Assembly (NCBI GenBank): GCA_964404215.1
Contig: CAYOJF010000010.1
Coordinates: forward strand, 1-64,000
Source of the DNA: Aureispira sp964404215
Lineage (GTDB): Bacteria > Bacteroidota > Bacteroidia > Chitinophagales > Saprospiraceae
Direction of reading: 5' to 3'
Length of the DNA stretch: 64,000 bases
The position numbers and the translations under genes were made by a program. The notes under the pieces were generated by a model. That model saw only the letters and a program-made list of their open reading frames with translations, was not told the DNA's origin and did not search any database. This document shows positions 35,985 through 45,462 of the stretch, piece by piece (position 1 is the stretch's first letter; each line of letters opens with the position of its first letter).

Positions 35985-36061
35985 GAGGTTGTTCATAAAG
36001 TCTCTTCCTGTCCAAATGAAATCATCTTTTTTTGTTAGAAACGGACTTTTAAAATAACTTC
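35985..36061. repeat. Mosaic intergenic repeat, copy F (77-bp deletion form of copy E)
   Basis: It begins GAGGTTGTTCATAAAGTCTC and continues TTCCTGTCCAAATGAAAT, nearly the same as the first 60 bp of copy E (19232 on), then jumps to a complementary end (GGACTTTTAAAATAACTTC). The ends are imperfect inverted repeats. It lies directly upstream of the gene at 36082, so the hairpin would be in that gene's leader. Confidence 0.75.
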
Positions 36062-36081
36062 TATTACACAATATTCATATT

Positions 36082-36645
36082 ATGCTTGCATCTGCATTTG
36101 CTTATTTACTCACCTTTATCCTTGCCTTTACCCTTGTACTCTTGACAGCTTTCTTATTACGGATCGTATTGATTCTGATAGCCTCTAGGATTTATGCCGC
36201 TGTGAGTGGCAATAAAGATCCACAAAAACTAATTATGACTTCCATCAAATTTGTACAACCTGCTGGTTTTTTGAGTAGTATTTTTCATGGATATTTTGCT
36301 CTAGCATTAGGAGTAGTAGTACTCAGAGGATTTGAGGTTCATATTGATTGGTTTTTAGGAGCTTTTCTGACTACTAGCTTTGTTTTATTTGGCTTAAGGA
36401 ACATCCAAAAACCCCCAAAAGTCAAACTTAATGAAAATAGTAATCTACATCAAGTCAATAGTGACACTACCTTGATTATTGACCCAGAAGTACAGCAAGC
36501 CAACCCAATGGACAACATGCAAGAAGAGCTAAAAAATCAACTAAAAGGTAGAATGCAAGAGTTCATGCAGGGTAATACTATTGTTGGGTTGATTGGTAAA
36601 GTAACAGGTGTTGTCTTAGCTACATTCAATTACATTCCACTCTAA
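36082..36645 (+). CDS. Hypothetical membrane protein, 187 residues
   Basis: I do not recognise a family. Residues ~1-35 form a long hydrophobic helix (SAFAYLLTFILAFTLVLLTA), and two more segments lie at ~68-83 and ~88-104. The C-terminal ~80 residues are soluble and Asn/Gln-rich (ENSNLHQVNSDTTLIID...MDNMQEELKNQLKGRMQEFMQGN). The protein follows a short repeat and precedes a DUF3667 gene 52 bp downstream on the same strand. Confidence 0.75.
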   Translation: MLASAFAYLLTFILAFTLVLLTAFLLRIVLILIASRIYAAVSGNKDPQKLIMTSIKFVQPAGFLSSIFHGYFALALGVVVLRGFEVHIDWFLGAFLTTSFVLFGLRNIQKPPKVKLNENSNLHQVNSDTTLIIDPEVQQANPMDNMQEELKNQLKGRMQEFMQGNTIVGLIGKVTGVVLATFNYIPL

Positions 36646-36697
36646 GCACTCTCCTATCTGCTTCTTGTACTTGATGCCATAACCTAAGACTCTAAAT

Positions 36698-37720
36698 ATG
36701 CCTACTTCCCAACATTGTAAAAACTGCCAATCTACTATTCAAGAAGATGAAAATTTCTGTAGTATTTGTGGACAGAAAAAAGTACTCCCACCTTTATCCC
36801 TTGGATTTCTAATTAGTGATTTTTTTCAGTCATTATTTTCGTTTGATTCCAAACTTCCTCATACTTTATTGCCTTTACTATTCCACCCGGGAAAGTTAAC
36901 GCTGGAATATATTCAAGGGAGAAGAAAACAATACTTTTCTCCTATTAAGCTATTCCTATTTTTATTGACCATAAGTCTCATCTTGTTCACCATCTCTGGT
37001 GAAGGTGATATTATTGAGCTGAAAGCATTTGAAAACAGCCCTATTGCTCAAGAAAACCTAGAAGCACAACAATATGCAGATAGTATTTTGCTTGACATAA
37101 AAGCTATCCACTTAGACTCTACGATTCAAAATCAAATTGATACGGTATTCTATCTCCGAAAGAAAACAAATATTACAAAGGATTCTATAAACGTGATGTT
37201 CTTTGACAAAAACTTCAAAATAGACCACAAAGACATATTGACCTATGAGTTTGATTCTCTAGCATCCAAATATAAAATTGAAGGCTTTTGGGAACGACTG
37301 TTTACCCGACAGCTCATCAAGAGCAATACCTCTTCCAATGATTTCCTCTATTATTTCATCAATCATATTTCGTGGGGCATTCTATTTATGATACCCTTAT
37401 TGGGGATAATGGTCAAATTGCTATATATAAGGCGTTCTAAATACCTAGTTGAACATTTTATATTCTTACTACACTTACATAGTTTTTTACTAGTTGTCCT
37501 GTTATTAGATCTTGGATTATACTCCCTAACAGAATATTCCTACAATGGATTTATTCCTATTTTACTATTTATAATTTACACTTGGGGAGCTTTGCACAAG
37601 GTCTATCAACAATCTAAGGTAAAAACTACTCTAAAATGGATCGCATTCTTTTGTATTTATCCATTTATGGGTTTACTAACTTTTCTATTACTTTTACTCC
37701 TTACCTTTTTATTGTTTTAG
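36698..37720 (+). CDS. DUF3667 zinc-ribbon membrane protein
   Basis: 340 residues. An N-terminal zinc ribbon (C7/C10 in HCKNCQ and C22/C25 in FCSICG) is followed by the DUF3667 core LTLEYIQGRRKQYFSPIKLFLFL and several membrane helices, the first at ~84-100. A central hydrophilic region (~105-215, extracytoplasmic by position) separates the first helix from the C-terminal membrane bundle. DUF3667 is a Bacteroidota-rich family of unknown function. It follows the membrane protein at 36082 and is probably co-transcribed with it. Confidence 0.9.
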   Translation: MPTSQHCKNCQSTIQEDENFCSICGQKKVLPPLSLGFLISDFFQSLFSFDSKLPHTLLPLLFHPGKLTLEYIQGRRKQYFSPIKLFLFLLTISLILFTISGEGDIIELKAFENSPIAQENLEAQQYADSILLDIKAIHLDSTIQNQIDTVFYLRKKTNITKDSINVMFFDKNFKIDHKDILTYEFDSLASKYKIEGFWERLFTRQLIKSNTSSNDFLYYFINHISWGILFMIPLLGIMVKLLYIRRSKYLVEHFIFLLHLHSFLLVVLLLDLGLYSLTEYSYNGFIPILLFIIYTWGALHKVYQQSKVKTTLKWIAFFCIYPFMGLLTFLLLLLLTFLLF

Positions 37721-37745
37721 ACATAAGTAGGAAGCCGCAATTGGT

Positions 37746-37765
37746 TTAGAGCATGTTTAAACGTC
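37746..37765. repeat. Solo end of the mosaic intergenic repeat at the TetR 3' end
   Basis: TTAGAGCATGTTTAAACGTC matches the A/B-type end (AGAGCATGTYTAAA). The TetR stop codon (37757-37759) lies within it, so the last codons of that gene or its stop come from the repeat. Confidence 0.5.
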
Positions 37766-38308
37766 TTTTTGTGGGTTTAATTGCAGCCAAAAACTATGTA
37801 TATACTTTAAATACTGATTTAACCAATCATAACTTAATGTCTGTGGTGTAATCTGAAGTAAAAAATTTTCTGCAATGAGTCCAAGAAAGACTCTAGCAAA
37901 AAAATGTTGCTCTGATAATCCAAAAAAAGATCCCCATTGGGGCAACATAGCGGTTTCTATTTTACTAAATGCATCTGTGAAACATGCTTGATAAATTGCA
38001 TTATCTCTATGTATTCGAAGTTGTTTGTGAAAAAATAAATCTGTCTGGTGAGCTAAAAATAAGTGAAATAAATCTGGACGTATATTTTGACACTGTTGTA
38101 TCTTTTCAGCCATTTGATCGACACACTCCATGTGATAAGCTAATAAAGCCTGTTCGAAGGCTTCCATACCACCAAAGTGATAATAAAAAGAGGATTTATT
38201 TTTGCCAATGACTCGACTTAATACTTCTACTCTTAGGCTACCACTACCTTCCATAGCCATCATCTCATACCCCTTCTCTATCCACTCTAGTTTTGTTGTC
38301 CGTTGCAT
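37757..38308 (-). CDS. TetR/AcrR-family transcriptional regulator
   Basis: 183 residues. The N-terminal HTH is clear: TKLEWIEKGYEMMAMEGSGSLRVEVLSRVIGKNKSSFYYHFGGMEAFEQALLAYH, as in TetR regulators (with S..YYHF as recognition helix), and the helical C-terminal ~120 residues should bind the ligand. No divergent target gene is obvious: the upstream region (38309-38523) leads to the SIMPL gene on the + strand and holds a small repeat. Ligand and regulon unknown. Confidence 0.9.
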   Translation of the reverse strand: MQRTTKLEWIEKGYEMMAMEGSGSLRVEVLSRVIGKNKSSFYYHFGGMEAFEQALLAYHMECVDQMAEKIQQCQNIRPDLFHLFLAHQTDLFFHKQLRIHRDNAIYQACFTDAFSKIETAMLPQWGSFFGLSEQHFFARVFLGLIAENFLLQITPQTLSYDWLNQYLKYIHSFWLQLNPQKDV

Positions 38309-38345
38309 TGTAGATTAATATTTCAAGTGATAAGTAAATATGATT

Positions 38346-38385
38346 AGAGCATGTCTAAAAGTTAAGTTCTTAGACATACTTTTAG
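38346..38385. repeat. Miniature copy of the mosaic intergenic repeat
   Basis: A ~40-bp palindrome: AGAGCATGTCTAAAAG... on the left and ...CTTAGACATACTTTT on the right, i.e. two B-type ends with almost no interior. It lies between the TetR gene and the SIMPL gene. Confidence 0.6.
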
Positions 38386-38523
38386 CCTTTTTTGTCTCCA
38401 AAAAGCAGTATATTCCGTTTTATTAGGGTTTATTTACAACCTAATAATAATACGGATAATTGACAAAGAAGAATTAAAGAATAGAATTCTGAAAGTCACC
38501 TAACTCTTAAAAAACGACCTATC

Positions 38524-39270
38524 ATGAGGAACCTACTCCATAGCCTACTATTGCTCTGCTTTTCAAGCACTACTCTTTTTGCTCAACAAGCAAAATTATT
38601 AGAACAACCTCATTTAGAAACAGTTGCCACTTTTGATACCTTAGTCCCTCCCAATCAGATTTACCTACATATTGGTCTGGCTGAATATGACACTAAAGAC
38701 AAAATACAAATTGAAACATTAGAACAAAAGATGGAAAAGGTCTTTGAGACCTTACAAATTGATGTTGTCAAACAACTGAAAGTACTGGATATCTCTAGCA
38801 ATTTTAAACGCTATTTTCTGACCAATAAAAAAATCCTCAAAGCAAAATCGTACGAACTACTCGTATATGATGCCACTACTGCTATGCAGGTCGTCCAGTT
38901 GTTGGAAATGGAAAAAATATCCAATGTCAAGGTCCATAACTTGAAACATTCTGAAATGGACGCCATCAAAAGAACCGCTAAATCTAGAGCAACACAAGCT
39001 GCTAAATTGAATGCAGAAGCCATGCTTCAACCACTCAATCAAAAGATTAAGTCTGTTCTGTATGTTACAGATTCTGAGAGTAGTTTCTATAATAACGATT
39101 ATGATAAAATTACAATAAATCAAATTCCTCTAAAATCAAGTGAATATAGAGACTTTTTTGATATAGAAGACGAAGGGGGTTTTGATATCAAAAATGAAGA
39201 CATTAAATTTTTGGAACTGAAAGTAACCATGGAGGTCAAAGTTATATTTGCCATTGAGCCTTCCAACTAA
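38524..39270 (+). CDS. Exported SIMPL (DUF541) domain protein
   Basis: 248 residues with a signal peptide (1-20, ending LFAQQ). The mature chain fits the SIMPL pattern: an early ETVATFDTLVPPNQIYLHIGL strand, the middle KRYFLTNKKILKAKSYELLVYD, and the helix DAIKRTAKSRATQAAKLNAEAML before QKIKSVLYVTD. SIMPL proteins are periplasmic and of unclear role, some linked to oxidative stress. The gene is convergent with the LRR gene at 39281, 10 bp away. Confidence 0.85.
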   Translation: MRNLLHSLLLLCFSSTTLFAQQAKLLEQPHLETVATFDTLVPPNQIYLHIGLAEYDTKDKIQIETLEQKMEKVFETLQIDVVKQLKVLDISSNFKRYFLTNKKILKAKSYELLVYDATTAMQVVQLLEMEKISNVKVHNLKHSEMDAIKRTAKSRATQAAKLNAEAMLQPLNQKIKSVLYVTDSESSFYNNDYDKITINQIPLKSSEYRDFFDIEDEGGFDIKNEDIKFLELKVTMEVKVIFAIEPSN

Positions 39271-39280
39271 ACACTACGTA

Positions 39281-40507
39281 TTACCAAGGTTTGATTACAA
39301 AATCAATGGATTCGGTATGGTGCCGAATAGAAGTATGAGGAGTAACATAAACTGTAATATTCTCGTTTGTCTCTAATCGAAAAAGGCAATAGCAATGCTG
39401 AATATCCAATACAGTGATCTTGGTATCTTGGCAACTCAAATTACTTAATCTTCGGGTATCTCTCAAATTCAAATGATCTATCTGAGTAGACTCACAATAA
39501 AGTCGTTCGAGTGCTCCATTATCCTCCAAATCAAGTTGAAGGAGCGGTGTATGATCACATCTCACACCAAGTAGTTTTTGATGCCTGCTCAAATCTAATA
39601 CTGAAAGTGAGGTAGACTCACAATTCAATTGAATGAGCCGACTAGATTCTTTAGGAGGTAATTTCAAAGTAGTTACTGGTGTATTCCCACAGTAAAGCTG
39701 TTCTAAGCTCAACTGATTCGAACAATCTAGAGACTTTATAGCAGTATGCTCACAGTTAATTACAATCAACATCGGGTTGGACTCCAATCTCAACGCTATC
39801 AAATCGGTGTGTTCACAGTACAGTTTCTTTAGTTTAAAATTAGAAGTCAAATCCAATTTTTGGATAGAAGTATGTTTGCAGTCTAGTTCCAATAAATCTG
39901 TATTACCACAAAGATCTAGGTTAGTAATACGAGTATGGTTCATGGATAATTTTTCCAGTACTTTATTCTGTGTCAAATCTAACTGTTCTATGCTAGTATT
40001 AGAACAATTAAAAGACTGGAGCAATGGGTTTTGAGTAACATCAATTTGTGTTAGGGAAGAATGCTGCACCTCCAAATCTGTCAAGTTGGGCTGTTGACTT
40101 AGATCAATAGCAGTAATATTTTTAGCTCGTTCGAGTGACAGATATTCCAATTTAGTGTTTTGACTCAAATCAAGCTGCCCTCCTACATGGACAAAATCTA
40201 CGTGTCGTGCATATAATTCTCTCAAATTGATGTGATAACGAAAACAAAGTACCTCTGGAACCGTTCCTAACCTGATAGAAATCAAAAATAAGCGTTTGAC
40301 ATTGGTAATCCAATATACATTTTCTGTCGTCAGCTCTTTGTCTTCAATCTTTTCGTACTGATACATGGTCTCCAACGAAGGCAGCCACAACTGGTGTAGC
40401 TTCTGGTACAAACCATTGCTTTGAGCCAAATTCAATCCTAAAGTAATATGATCTTTATCTCCTGTCAGAAGAAGTTGTTCTAGTTTTTGTAAATTTTCGT
40501 CTAACAT
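39281..40507 (-). CDS. Leucine-rich repeat protein, cytoplasmic
   Basis: 408 residues with ~12 LRR units of 21-23 residues in the middle (e.g. LDLSQNTKLEYLSLERAKNI, LDLTSNFKLKKLYCEHTDL, LDLSRHQKLLGVRCDHTPL), each with a consensus L.LDLS.N..L..L.C..T.I. The first ~90 residues are helical and charged (DENLQKLEQLLLTGDKDHIT). No signal peptide or sorting tail, unlike many exported LRR proteins of this phylum, so a cytoplasmic protein-binding role is inferred. It follows a two-helix membrane protein 5 bp upstream. Confidence 0.88.
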   Translation of the reverse strand: MLDENLQKLEQLLLTGDKDHITLGLNLAQSNGLYQKLHQLWLPSLETMYQYEKIEDKELTTENVYWITNVKRLFLISIRLGTVPEVLCFRYHINLRELYARHVDFVHVGGQLDLSQNTKLEYLSLERAKNITAIDLSQQPNLTDLEVQHSSLTQIDVTQNPLLQSFNCSNTSIEQLDLTQNKVLEKLSMNHTRITNLDLCGNTDLLELDCKHTSIQKLDLTSNFKLKKLYCEHTDLIALRLESNPMLIVINCEHTAIKSLDCSNQLSLEQLYCGNTPVTTLKLPPKESSRLIQLNCESTSLSVLDLSRHQKLLGVRCDHTPLLQLDLEDNGALERLYCESTQIDHLNLRDTRRLSNLSCQDTKITVLDIQHCYCLFRLETNENITVYVTPHTSIRHHTESIDFVIKPW

Positions 40508-40512
40508 AACTT

Positions 40513-40989
40513 TTAGGTATTAAGGACAGCTATCAACTCGTCATAAGATGGATGAACAGTTGCTTTTTTACTATTAATCGTTGGCATTAGCCAATTGAAA
40601 AACCAATATCGTCTTTTAAGGGCAAAAGTTTCCTTCCCCTTATCTATTACTCTGATCTGTTTGAGTTGACATTGATGTCTTTTTCTTTCTTTATTCAAAA
40701 TAACCAACTGATCTTTTTGAATTTTCAGGGTCAACTCCTGTGTTTCTTTTCTAAAATACTTCACGATAAACCATATAGTACTTACGAAAATGAGAAAAGC
40801 CATAATCTTAATTTCGTACGACCAGAGCAATACTATTAAAAAAGGAGATACTAACATCATTATTGTTTCCAGATTTTCACTCTTGACAGGTTCGTCTATC
40901 ACCGTAAAAAAGACCTCCTTATATTCTTCTCCCAGTATCTGGTGGTCATCTAACAATTCCATATACAATACTTTTTTATAGCTGGACAA
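40513..40989 (-). CDS. Small membrane protein with two helices, hypothetical
   Basis: 158 residues (a later Met at residue 10, MELLDDHQ, is an equally possible start). Two adjacent hydrophobic helices lie at ~43-80 (MMLVSPFLIVLLWSY, IMAFLIFVSTIWFIVKYF), and the rest is soluble beta-like, with basic KERKRHQCQLKQIRVIDKG; this resembles small PH-like membrane proteins, but I do not assign a family. It is the first gene of a pair with the LRR protein (5-bp gap). Confidence 0.7.
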   Translation of the reverse strand: MSSYKKVLYMELLDDHQILGEEYKEVFFTVIDEPVKSENLETIMMLVSPFLIVLLWSYEIKIMAFLIFVSTIWFIVKYFRKETQELTLKIQKDQLVILNKERKRHQCQLKQIRVIDKGKETFALKRRYWFFNWLMPTINSKKATVHPSYDELIAVLNT

Positions 40990-41196
40990 ATAAATCTATT
41001 TCCAAGAATAATCAAACAAACGATTACCCTATCCCTATAATCAATGATTCAATATAATAGCATGTTTTCTGCTAATACTCCTATTACCAAACAAGACCTA
41101 CTCTCAACATAATAGTTGATACAAAAATCTCTTTTCTCTTTATTTTTTTTACATTTTGTCCTCTTATTCTCTCATAAAAAACAATTCTAATTACTC

Positions 41197-41913
41197 ATGA
41201 ATAGACTTTTAATCTGGACGACTATCCTTAGTATTTTGTCTGCTATCCTATGGTACGAATGCTACTGGAAAGTAGATTTCAACCAAGAAGCACATTGGGC
41301 TGCTTATGGTCAATTGCAAGGCAATATACACGAAAAAAGACTAAACTTCGAACAAGACTGGAAAACACACCCCCAGAAAAGAGAGTATTTACGTCAAGCA
41401 GCTAAAGATTATATTTACCAAACGCTAACTGATTCTTTATTCAAATATTGGTATGGCACCCCTTGGGATTTCAATGGCACTACCCAAAAGCCACGCGGTG
41501 GAAAGATAGCTTGTGGTTATTTTGTGACCACAACCCTATCCCACCTCCAATTTTATTTACCACGGGTAAAAATGGCTCAACAAGCTGCCTCTCGTATCAT
41601 CCGTTCGCTCTGTCCGAAATCTAGCATCAAAGTGTTCAATCAATTACAACAACTCCAGCAACACCTTTCCAAACAACCTGATGGAATTTATATCATTGGT
41701 TTAGACACCCATGTAGGATTTATGTGGAAAACTAATCAGGAACTTTATTTTGTCCATTCGAGTTACTCTGGACAACGTCAAGTGAGCAAGGAAAAGTGGA
41801 ACGAATCTCAAGTATTGGGCAAATCAAAGCTGCTAATGGTTGGCAATCTGACCGACAATACTCAATTGATTGAAGATTGGATTTTGGGTCGAAATATTGC
41901 TTTGAGTAAGTAA
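41197..41913 (+). CDS. NlpC/P60-like (papain-fold) exported protein
   Basis: 238 residues with an N-terminal signal/anchor (residues 3-24). The segment YWYGTPWDFNGTTQKPRGGKIACGYFVTT holds a Cys after a Gly-rich turn, and GIYIIGLDTHVGFMWKTNQELYFVHSS supplies a His, as expected of an NlpC/P60-type cysteine peptidase or amidase. The Cys and His spacing fits a domain of ~120 residues. The substrate may be cell wall or a lipid-linked molecule; the sequence does not decide. Stands alone between AT-rich gaps. Confidence 0.72.
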   Translation: MNRLLIWTTILSILSAILWYECYWKVDFNQEAHWAAYGQLQGNIHEKRLNFEQDWKTHPQKREYLRQAAKDYIYQTLTDSLFKYWYGTPWDFNGTTQKPRGGKIACGYFVTTTLSHLQFYLPRVKMAQQAASRIIRSLCPKSSIKVFNQLQQLQQHLSKQPDGIYIIGLDTHVGFMWKTNQELYFVHSSYSGQRQVSKEKWNESQVLGKSKLLMVGNLTDNTQLIEDWILGRNIALSK

Positions 41914-42090
41914 ACTCAGGAAAAATTCTATCCAAAAATAAATATCTTTTTTGACTTGCTCTATAAGTATTTGATTATCAATCATAATAACCACCATCAA
42001 TCATTCTATATCTAATAGATACTATTTGCTGTTTGTTTATGTGTCTATAAAGACTTATATTTAGCGTTATTCTTTTATAAAAAATCACTA

Positions 42091-45000
42091 ATGAAAATTA
42101 ATCCAAAATTGGCGAAGAAGCCAGAAGATTTGAAGAAGCTTCCTTTCAAGTCCTATAAACCACTGCTCAAAAAAATTCTCAATACATTTGAAAACGAAAC
42201 CTCTAAAGAAGAACCCACTGATTTTATCTTGATGGGGAAATATAGTTTTGTAGATAAAGCTACTCAAGAACTTCCCCTTTTGATACTAGGAAACTGGAAA
42301 AGTGAAATGAAAAATTTTGCTAAACAAACAGTTGTCAAACGTAAAGAAAAGGACTCTTTGGTGGGTAAAGCCTATTATGCAGGTAAAATAGATGGGAAAC
42401 ATACTATACAACTACTAATATGGAAAGGAAAAGGGAAAGAACCTTTCCTGCACAAAATTATAAAGAAAATCTTGCCCAAGAACTTTGTCCTTCGATTTGG
42501 TGTAGTCGAAGAGGATACCTATCAAGAAGAACCAACTCCTGATATCCAACAACAACTCCAGATCAGCGATACTTCTACTACTGTTATAGAAAAAACAGGA
42601 TATGATGTGGATGGCAATCCAGTTAATATTCCTGCTAATACGAATATGGCAATTCTCCAACGAGGAGAAGTTTACCAATTTATGGCATTTGTCAACCAAA
42701 AGATGGTCTACCTAGAGGTTCCACAACAAGAGCTGATGACCACCATGACCGTAGAACTACCTACGGTAGAAATCGAAGCGAAAGATGACTACAGTTTAGA
42801 ACGTCTGAAAGCATTAAAAAAGAAAGACTGGGAAGGTACTTTCAGTATGTTTGTAGATGTCAGTAGTGCCAAAATAGTAGGTATACTAAAGTCATTTACA
42901 GTAGAAGAGCAGCAGGCTTTCTTGACCAATGGTGGTCTGAACAAATTCATGGAATGGGAGCTAAATACCACTGATATAATTAGTGCTATCAAAGACTGGG
43001 ATATTCCAGTCGTCGATAAACTAAAAATTATTGCTGCTGAAAGAAAAAATCGAAACGAAGAACTCTCGTACGAAACACTTCGTCCACTATTAGTAGCAGG
43101 CGATTGGTCAGATTTTGATATTAAAAAATATCATAAGCTACTCTCTTTCCGCAAGAACCCTACTAGCATTGCAGCATTTGTAAGAGATGCCTCTATTCCT
43201 AAGAGTACTAAGAAAGAACTCATACAGAAGTATTGGAAAATTGCTCCAGCTACTAATCTGCCTCAACCACTATATGATGATTTGGCAGAAAAAGAACGCA
43301 CCTTAGAATTTGGACAAGATGCCATAGATGCCGCCATAAGAGTAGAAGAAAAAAAGGCAAAAGCAGAGGATCATAAAAAAATCATCACATGGTTTCACAA
43401 AAATGCCCTAAAAGAGACACACGCTGTCTTAGATATTAGTGAAATGCAATTAAAATCCATTTTGCATAATTATGCAGGTGGTCTGTTCCAGCAATTTAAG
43501 GCAGATTTTTTGGCATTGATGGACACCCCTTACGCAAGTGGATACTATACACTACGACAAGCTGTTATGAATCCCAATCCTCAAGGAGGACGTAATGGAA
43601 GAATACAAGCAGCTACTGTACTAAAAGATACCGTTCAGAGACAACTTGCCCAAAAGTATCCTATTATTTACGCTTTCAATAAAGATTATACCTTTGAAGG
43701 GTACAAAAAACTGATTCAACTACTAGAAAGCAATGACACAGATGCCCTGCAAAACCATCTTGAAGACAAAGTAATTGATATTCTAGAAAACATTGATACC
43801 GTACGTCAAGAGCTGCGAGATAATCCCGATTATATCTGGGCGTTAGACTCTATTATCAGGAGTACTTTTAATGATTTGGGTATCAACCCCAAATCACGAG
43901 TTGGACAAATTATAATCGCTAAAAAAGAAGCTCACCAAGCTAGTGAAGATAGGATAAGTATGATACTTGCTGGACTATCAGTAGGTTTAGGTGTAGCAGC
44001 AGCATATGCTTCTGGTGGACTATCGCTCCTCCTCACGGCGGGAGCAGCTGGAGTGGGAGTATATGATCTCAATAGAGAGCTCCATACTTACACCATAGAA
44101 GAAGCTGCTGCTAATGTCTCCTTAGCTCAAGCCAAGGCATTAACCACCAAAGAACCTGAGCTACTTTGGGTAGCACTAGCAGCACTAGGTGCCTTGGGAG
44201 ATGTAGCCGCTGCCGCTAAAGTTCTCAAAAATGTCAAAATTGGTAAAATTGAGAAGCTGTCTGATGTAGACAAGTACACTGACAAAGTAGCTAGACAACT
44301 TGCCATCGAAAAGAATATTCCGTTTGATGAAGCTCCTGATAGTGCCTTTCAGAAACTCAAAAAAGTAGTACAAGAAAATGCTATAAAACACTTTGAGACC
44401 TTAGCCAAGGAAAAATCAGCCAAAAAAGAGCTGGCTCAAAAAAAAGTAGAAGCTGCGTGGAAAGAGTTTGTCAGTCCCCAATTATATGGCGGGACACTTG
44501 AAGGCATTGCTGCTAACAAACTAGCAAAACTTACTTTATTTTTCAAAGAAGCGATCAAAGCTGGAGCAGAAAATCTACCAGAAGCCATGAATAAAGTGGG
44601 TGGCAAGGTAGATGGGTTGCTTGCAAAAGTAGGTATAGAAGTAGCAGAAGAACAAAAACTGAAAGAACTACAAAAGATATTTGAAGCAGCACGAGAGGCT
44701 GTGCGACAAGAACAAAAAGTACTAACAGCAGCCGTAGATAATCTACAAGCACTCAACAGTATTCCAGAAGAAGAAGTATTCAAAAACCAAGACGCCATCC
44801 AAAAGGCATGGAAAGAATTTGTAGATAAAGCTCCTCCCCTAGAGGTAGATGTGAAAGGTAAAATTATGCCTTTAGCTTTTGATGAATCTGGTCAAATGCT
44901 CACCAAAAATAAAAAAGGAAAATGGGGTAAGGCGAGTACTCGAGAGCGAAAAGATATTTATCAAGCAATGAAAGTGGAACACATTGCAGAAAACCATACG

Positions 45001-45459
45001 CCAGAAGTAGCCTTTGACAAAGCAATGGGGAGAGTCACTAAAAAGAAAAATGGTCAATTTACCAATGCTCCTCAAAATGGGCAATTCACCAATGATGAAA
45101 CTTTATTCAGAGCCTTGCAGTTTGTAGAATTGAAGTGCTTTGATGCAGAAGGTAATTTAGATACTGCTAATCTACTCCAAAAGGGTATTTTGGAACTTAG
45201 AAGCCAAAATATTAGTAAAAAATTCAGTGTATATGCTTTAAACATTCCTATCACCCAAGATCAAGGAAAAGTATTTCTGAATACTCAAAGAAAAGCACTT
45301 CCGACATGGGTCAAAAACCCTAAATTCCCACAGCCCAATAACAGCAATTTAGAACACGTTGCTGAAATTCCAGCGACAAAAATAGTGGTAATTATAGAGG
45401 AAGAGGAAGGTGTAGCTAGAATTGTAACCATGTATCCACAAAGTGTTAAAGATTACTAA
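42091..45459 (+). CDS. Putative polymorphic toxin / secretion-system effector, 1122 residues
   Basis: No signal peptide. Residues ~1-150 are a basic alpha/beta module (KPEDLKKLPFKSYKPLLKKI...KHTIQLLIWKGKGKEPFL) that could be a delivery domain. Residues ~230-620 are mostly helical. Two Gly/Ala/Leu-rich hydrophobic stretches follow (~623-655 ISMILAGLSVGLGVAAAYAS; ~690-712), then coiled-coil-like helices (~770-900). The last ~160 residues look like a toxin domain: VEHIAENHTPEVAF (~962) with two His, tandem NGQFTN units, and a C-terminal KIVVIIEEEEGVARIVTMYP strand pair resembling BECR-fold RNase toxins. The gene 3 bp downstream is a likely immunity gene. Function is inferred from architecture only. 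Confidence 0.55.
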   Translation: MKINPKLAKKPEDLKKLPFKSYKPLLKKILNTFENETSKEEPTDFILMGKYSFVDKATQELPLLILGNWKSEMKNFAKQTVVKRKEKDSLVGKAYYAGKIDGKHTIQLLIWKGKGKEPFLHKIIKKILPKNFVLRFGVVEEDTYQEEPTPDIQQQLQISDTSTTVIEKTGYDVDGNPVNIPANTNMAILQRGEVYQFMAFVNQKMVYLEVPQQELMTTMTVELPTVEIEAKDDYSLERLKALKKKDWEGTFSMFVDVSSAKIVGILKSFTVEEQQAFLTNGGLNKFMEWELNTTDIISAIKDWDIPVVDKLKIIAAERKNRNEELSYETLRPLLVAGDWSDFDIKKYHKLLSFRKNPTSIAAFVRDASIPKSTKKELIQKYWKIAPATNLPQPLYDDLAEKERTLEFGQDAIDAAIRVEEKKAKAEDHKKIITWFHKNALKETHAVLDISEMQLKSILHNYAGGLFQQFKADFLALMDTPYASGYYTLRQAVMNPNPQGGRNGRIQAATVLKDTVQRQLAQKYPIIYAFNKDYTFEGYKKLIQLLESNDTDALQNHLEDKVIDILENIDTVRQELRDNPDYIWALDSIIRSTFNDLGINPKSRVGQIIIAKKEAHQASEDRISMILAGLSVGLGVAAAYASGGLSLLLTAGAAGVGVYDLNRELHTYTIEEAAANVSLAQAKALTTKEPELLWVALAALGALGDVAAAAKVLKNVKIGKIEKLSDVDKYTDKVARQLAIEKNIPFDEAPDSAFQKLKKVVQENAIKHFETLAKEKSAKKELAQKKVEAAWKEFVSPQLYGGTLEGIAANKLAKLTLFFKEAIKAGAENLPEAMNKVGGKVDGLLAKVGIEVAEEQKLKELQKIFEAAREAVRQEQKVLTAAVDNLQALNSIPEEEVFKNQDAIQKAWKEFVDKAPPLEVDVKGKIMPLAFDESGQMLTKNKKGKWGKASTRERKDIYQAMKVEHIAENHTPEVAFDKAMGRVTKKKNGQFTNAPQNGQFTNDETLFRALQFVELKCFDAEGNLDTANLLQKGILELRSQNISKKFSVYALNIPITQDQGKVFLNTQRKALPTWVKNPKFPQPNNSNLEHVAEIPATKIVVIIEEEEGVARIVTMYPQSVKDY

Positions 45460-45462
45460 AAT

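Noticed and set aside
44436..44798. 120-codon frame opposite the putative toxin
   Set aside because: Ser/Ala-rich shadow of an Ala/Lys-rich helical coding region.
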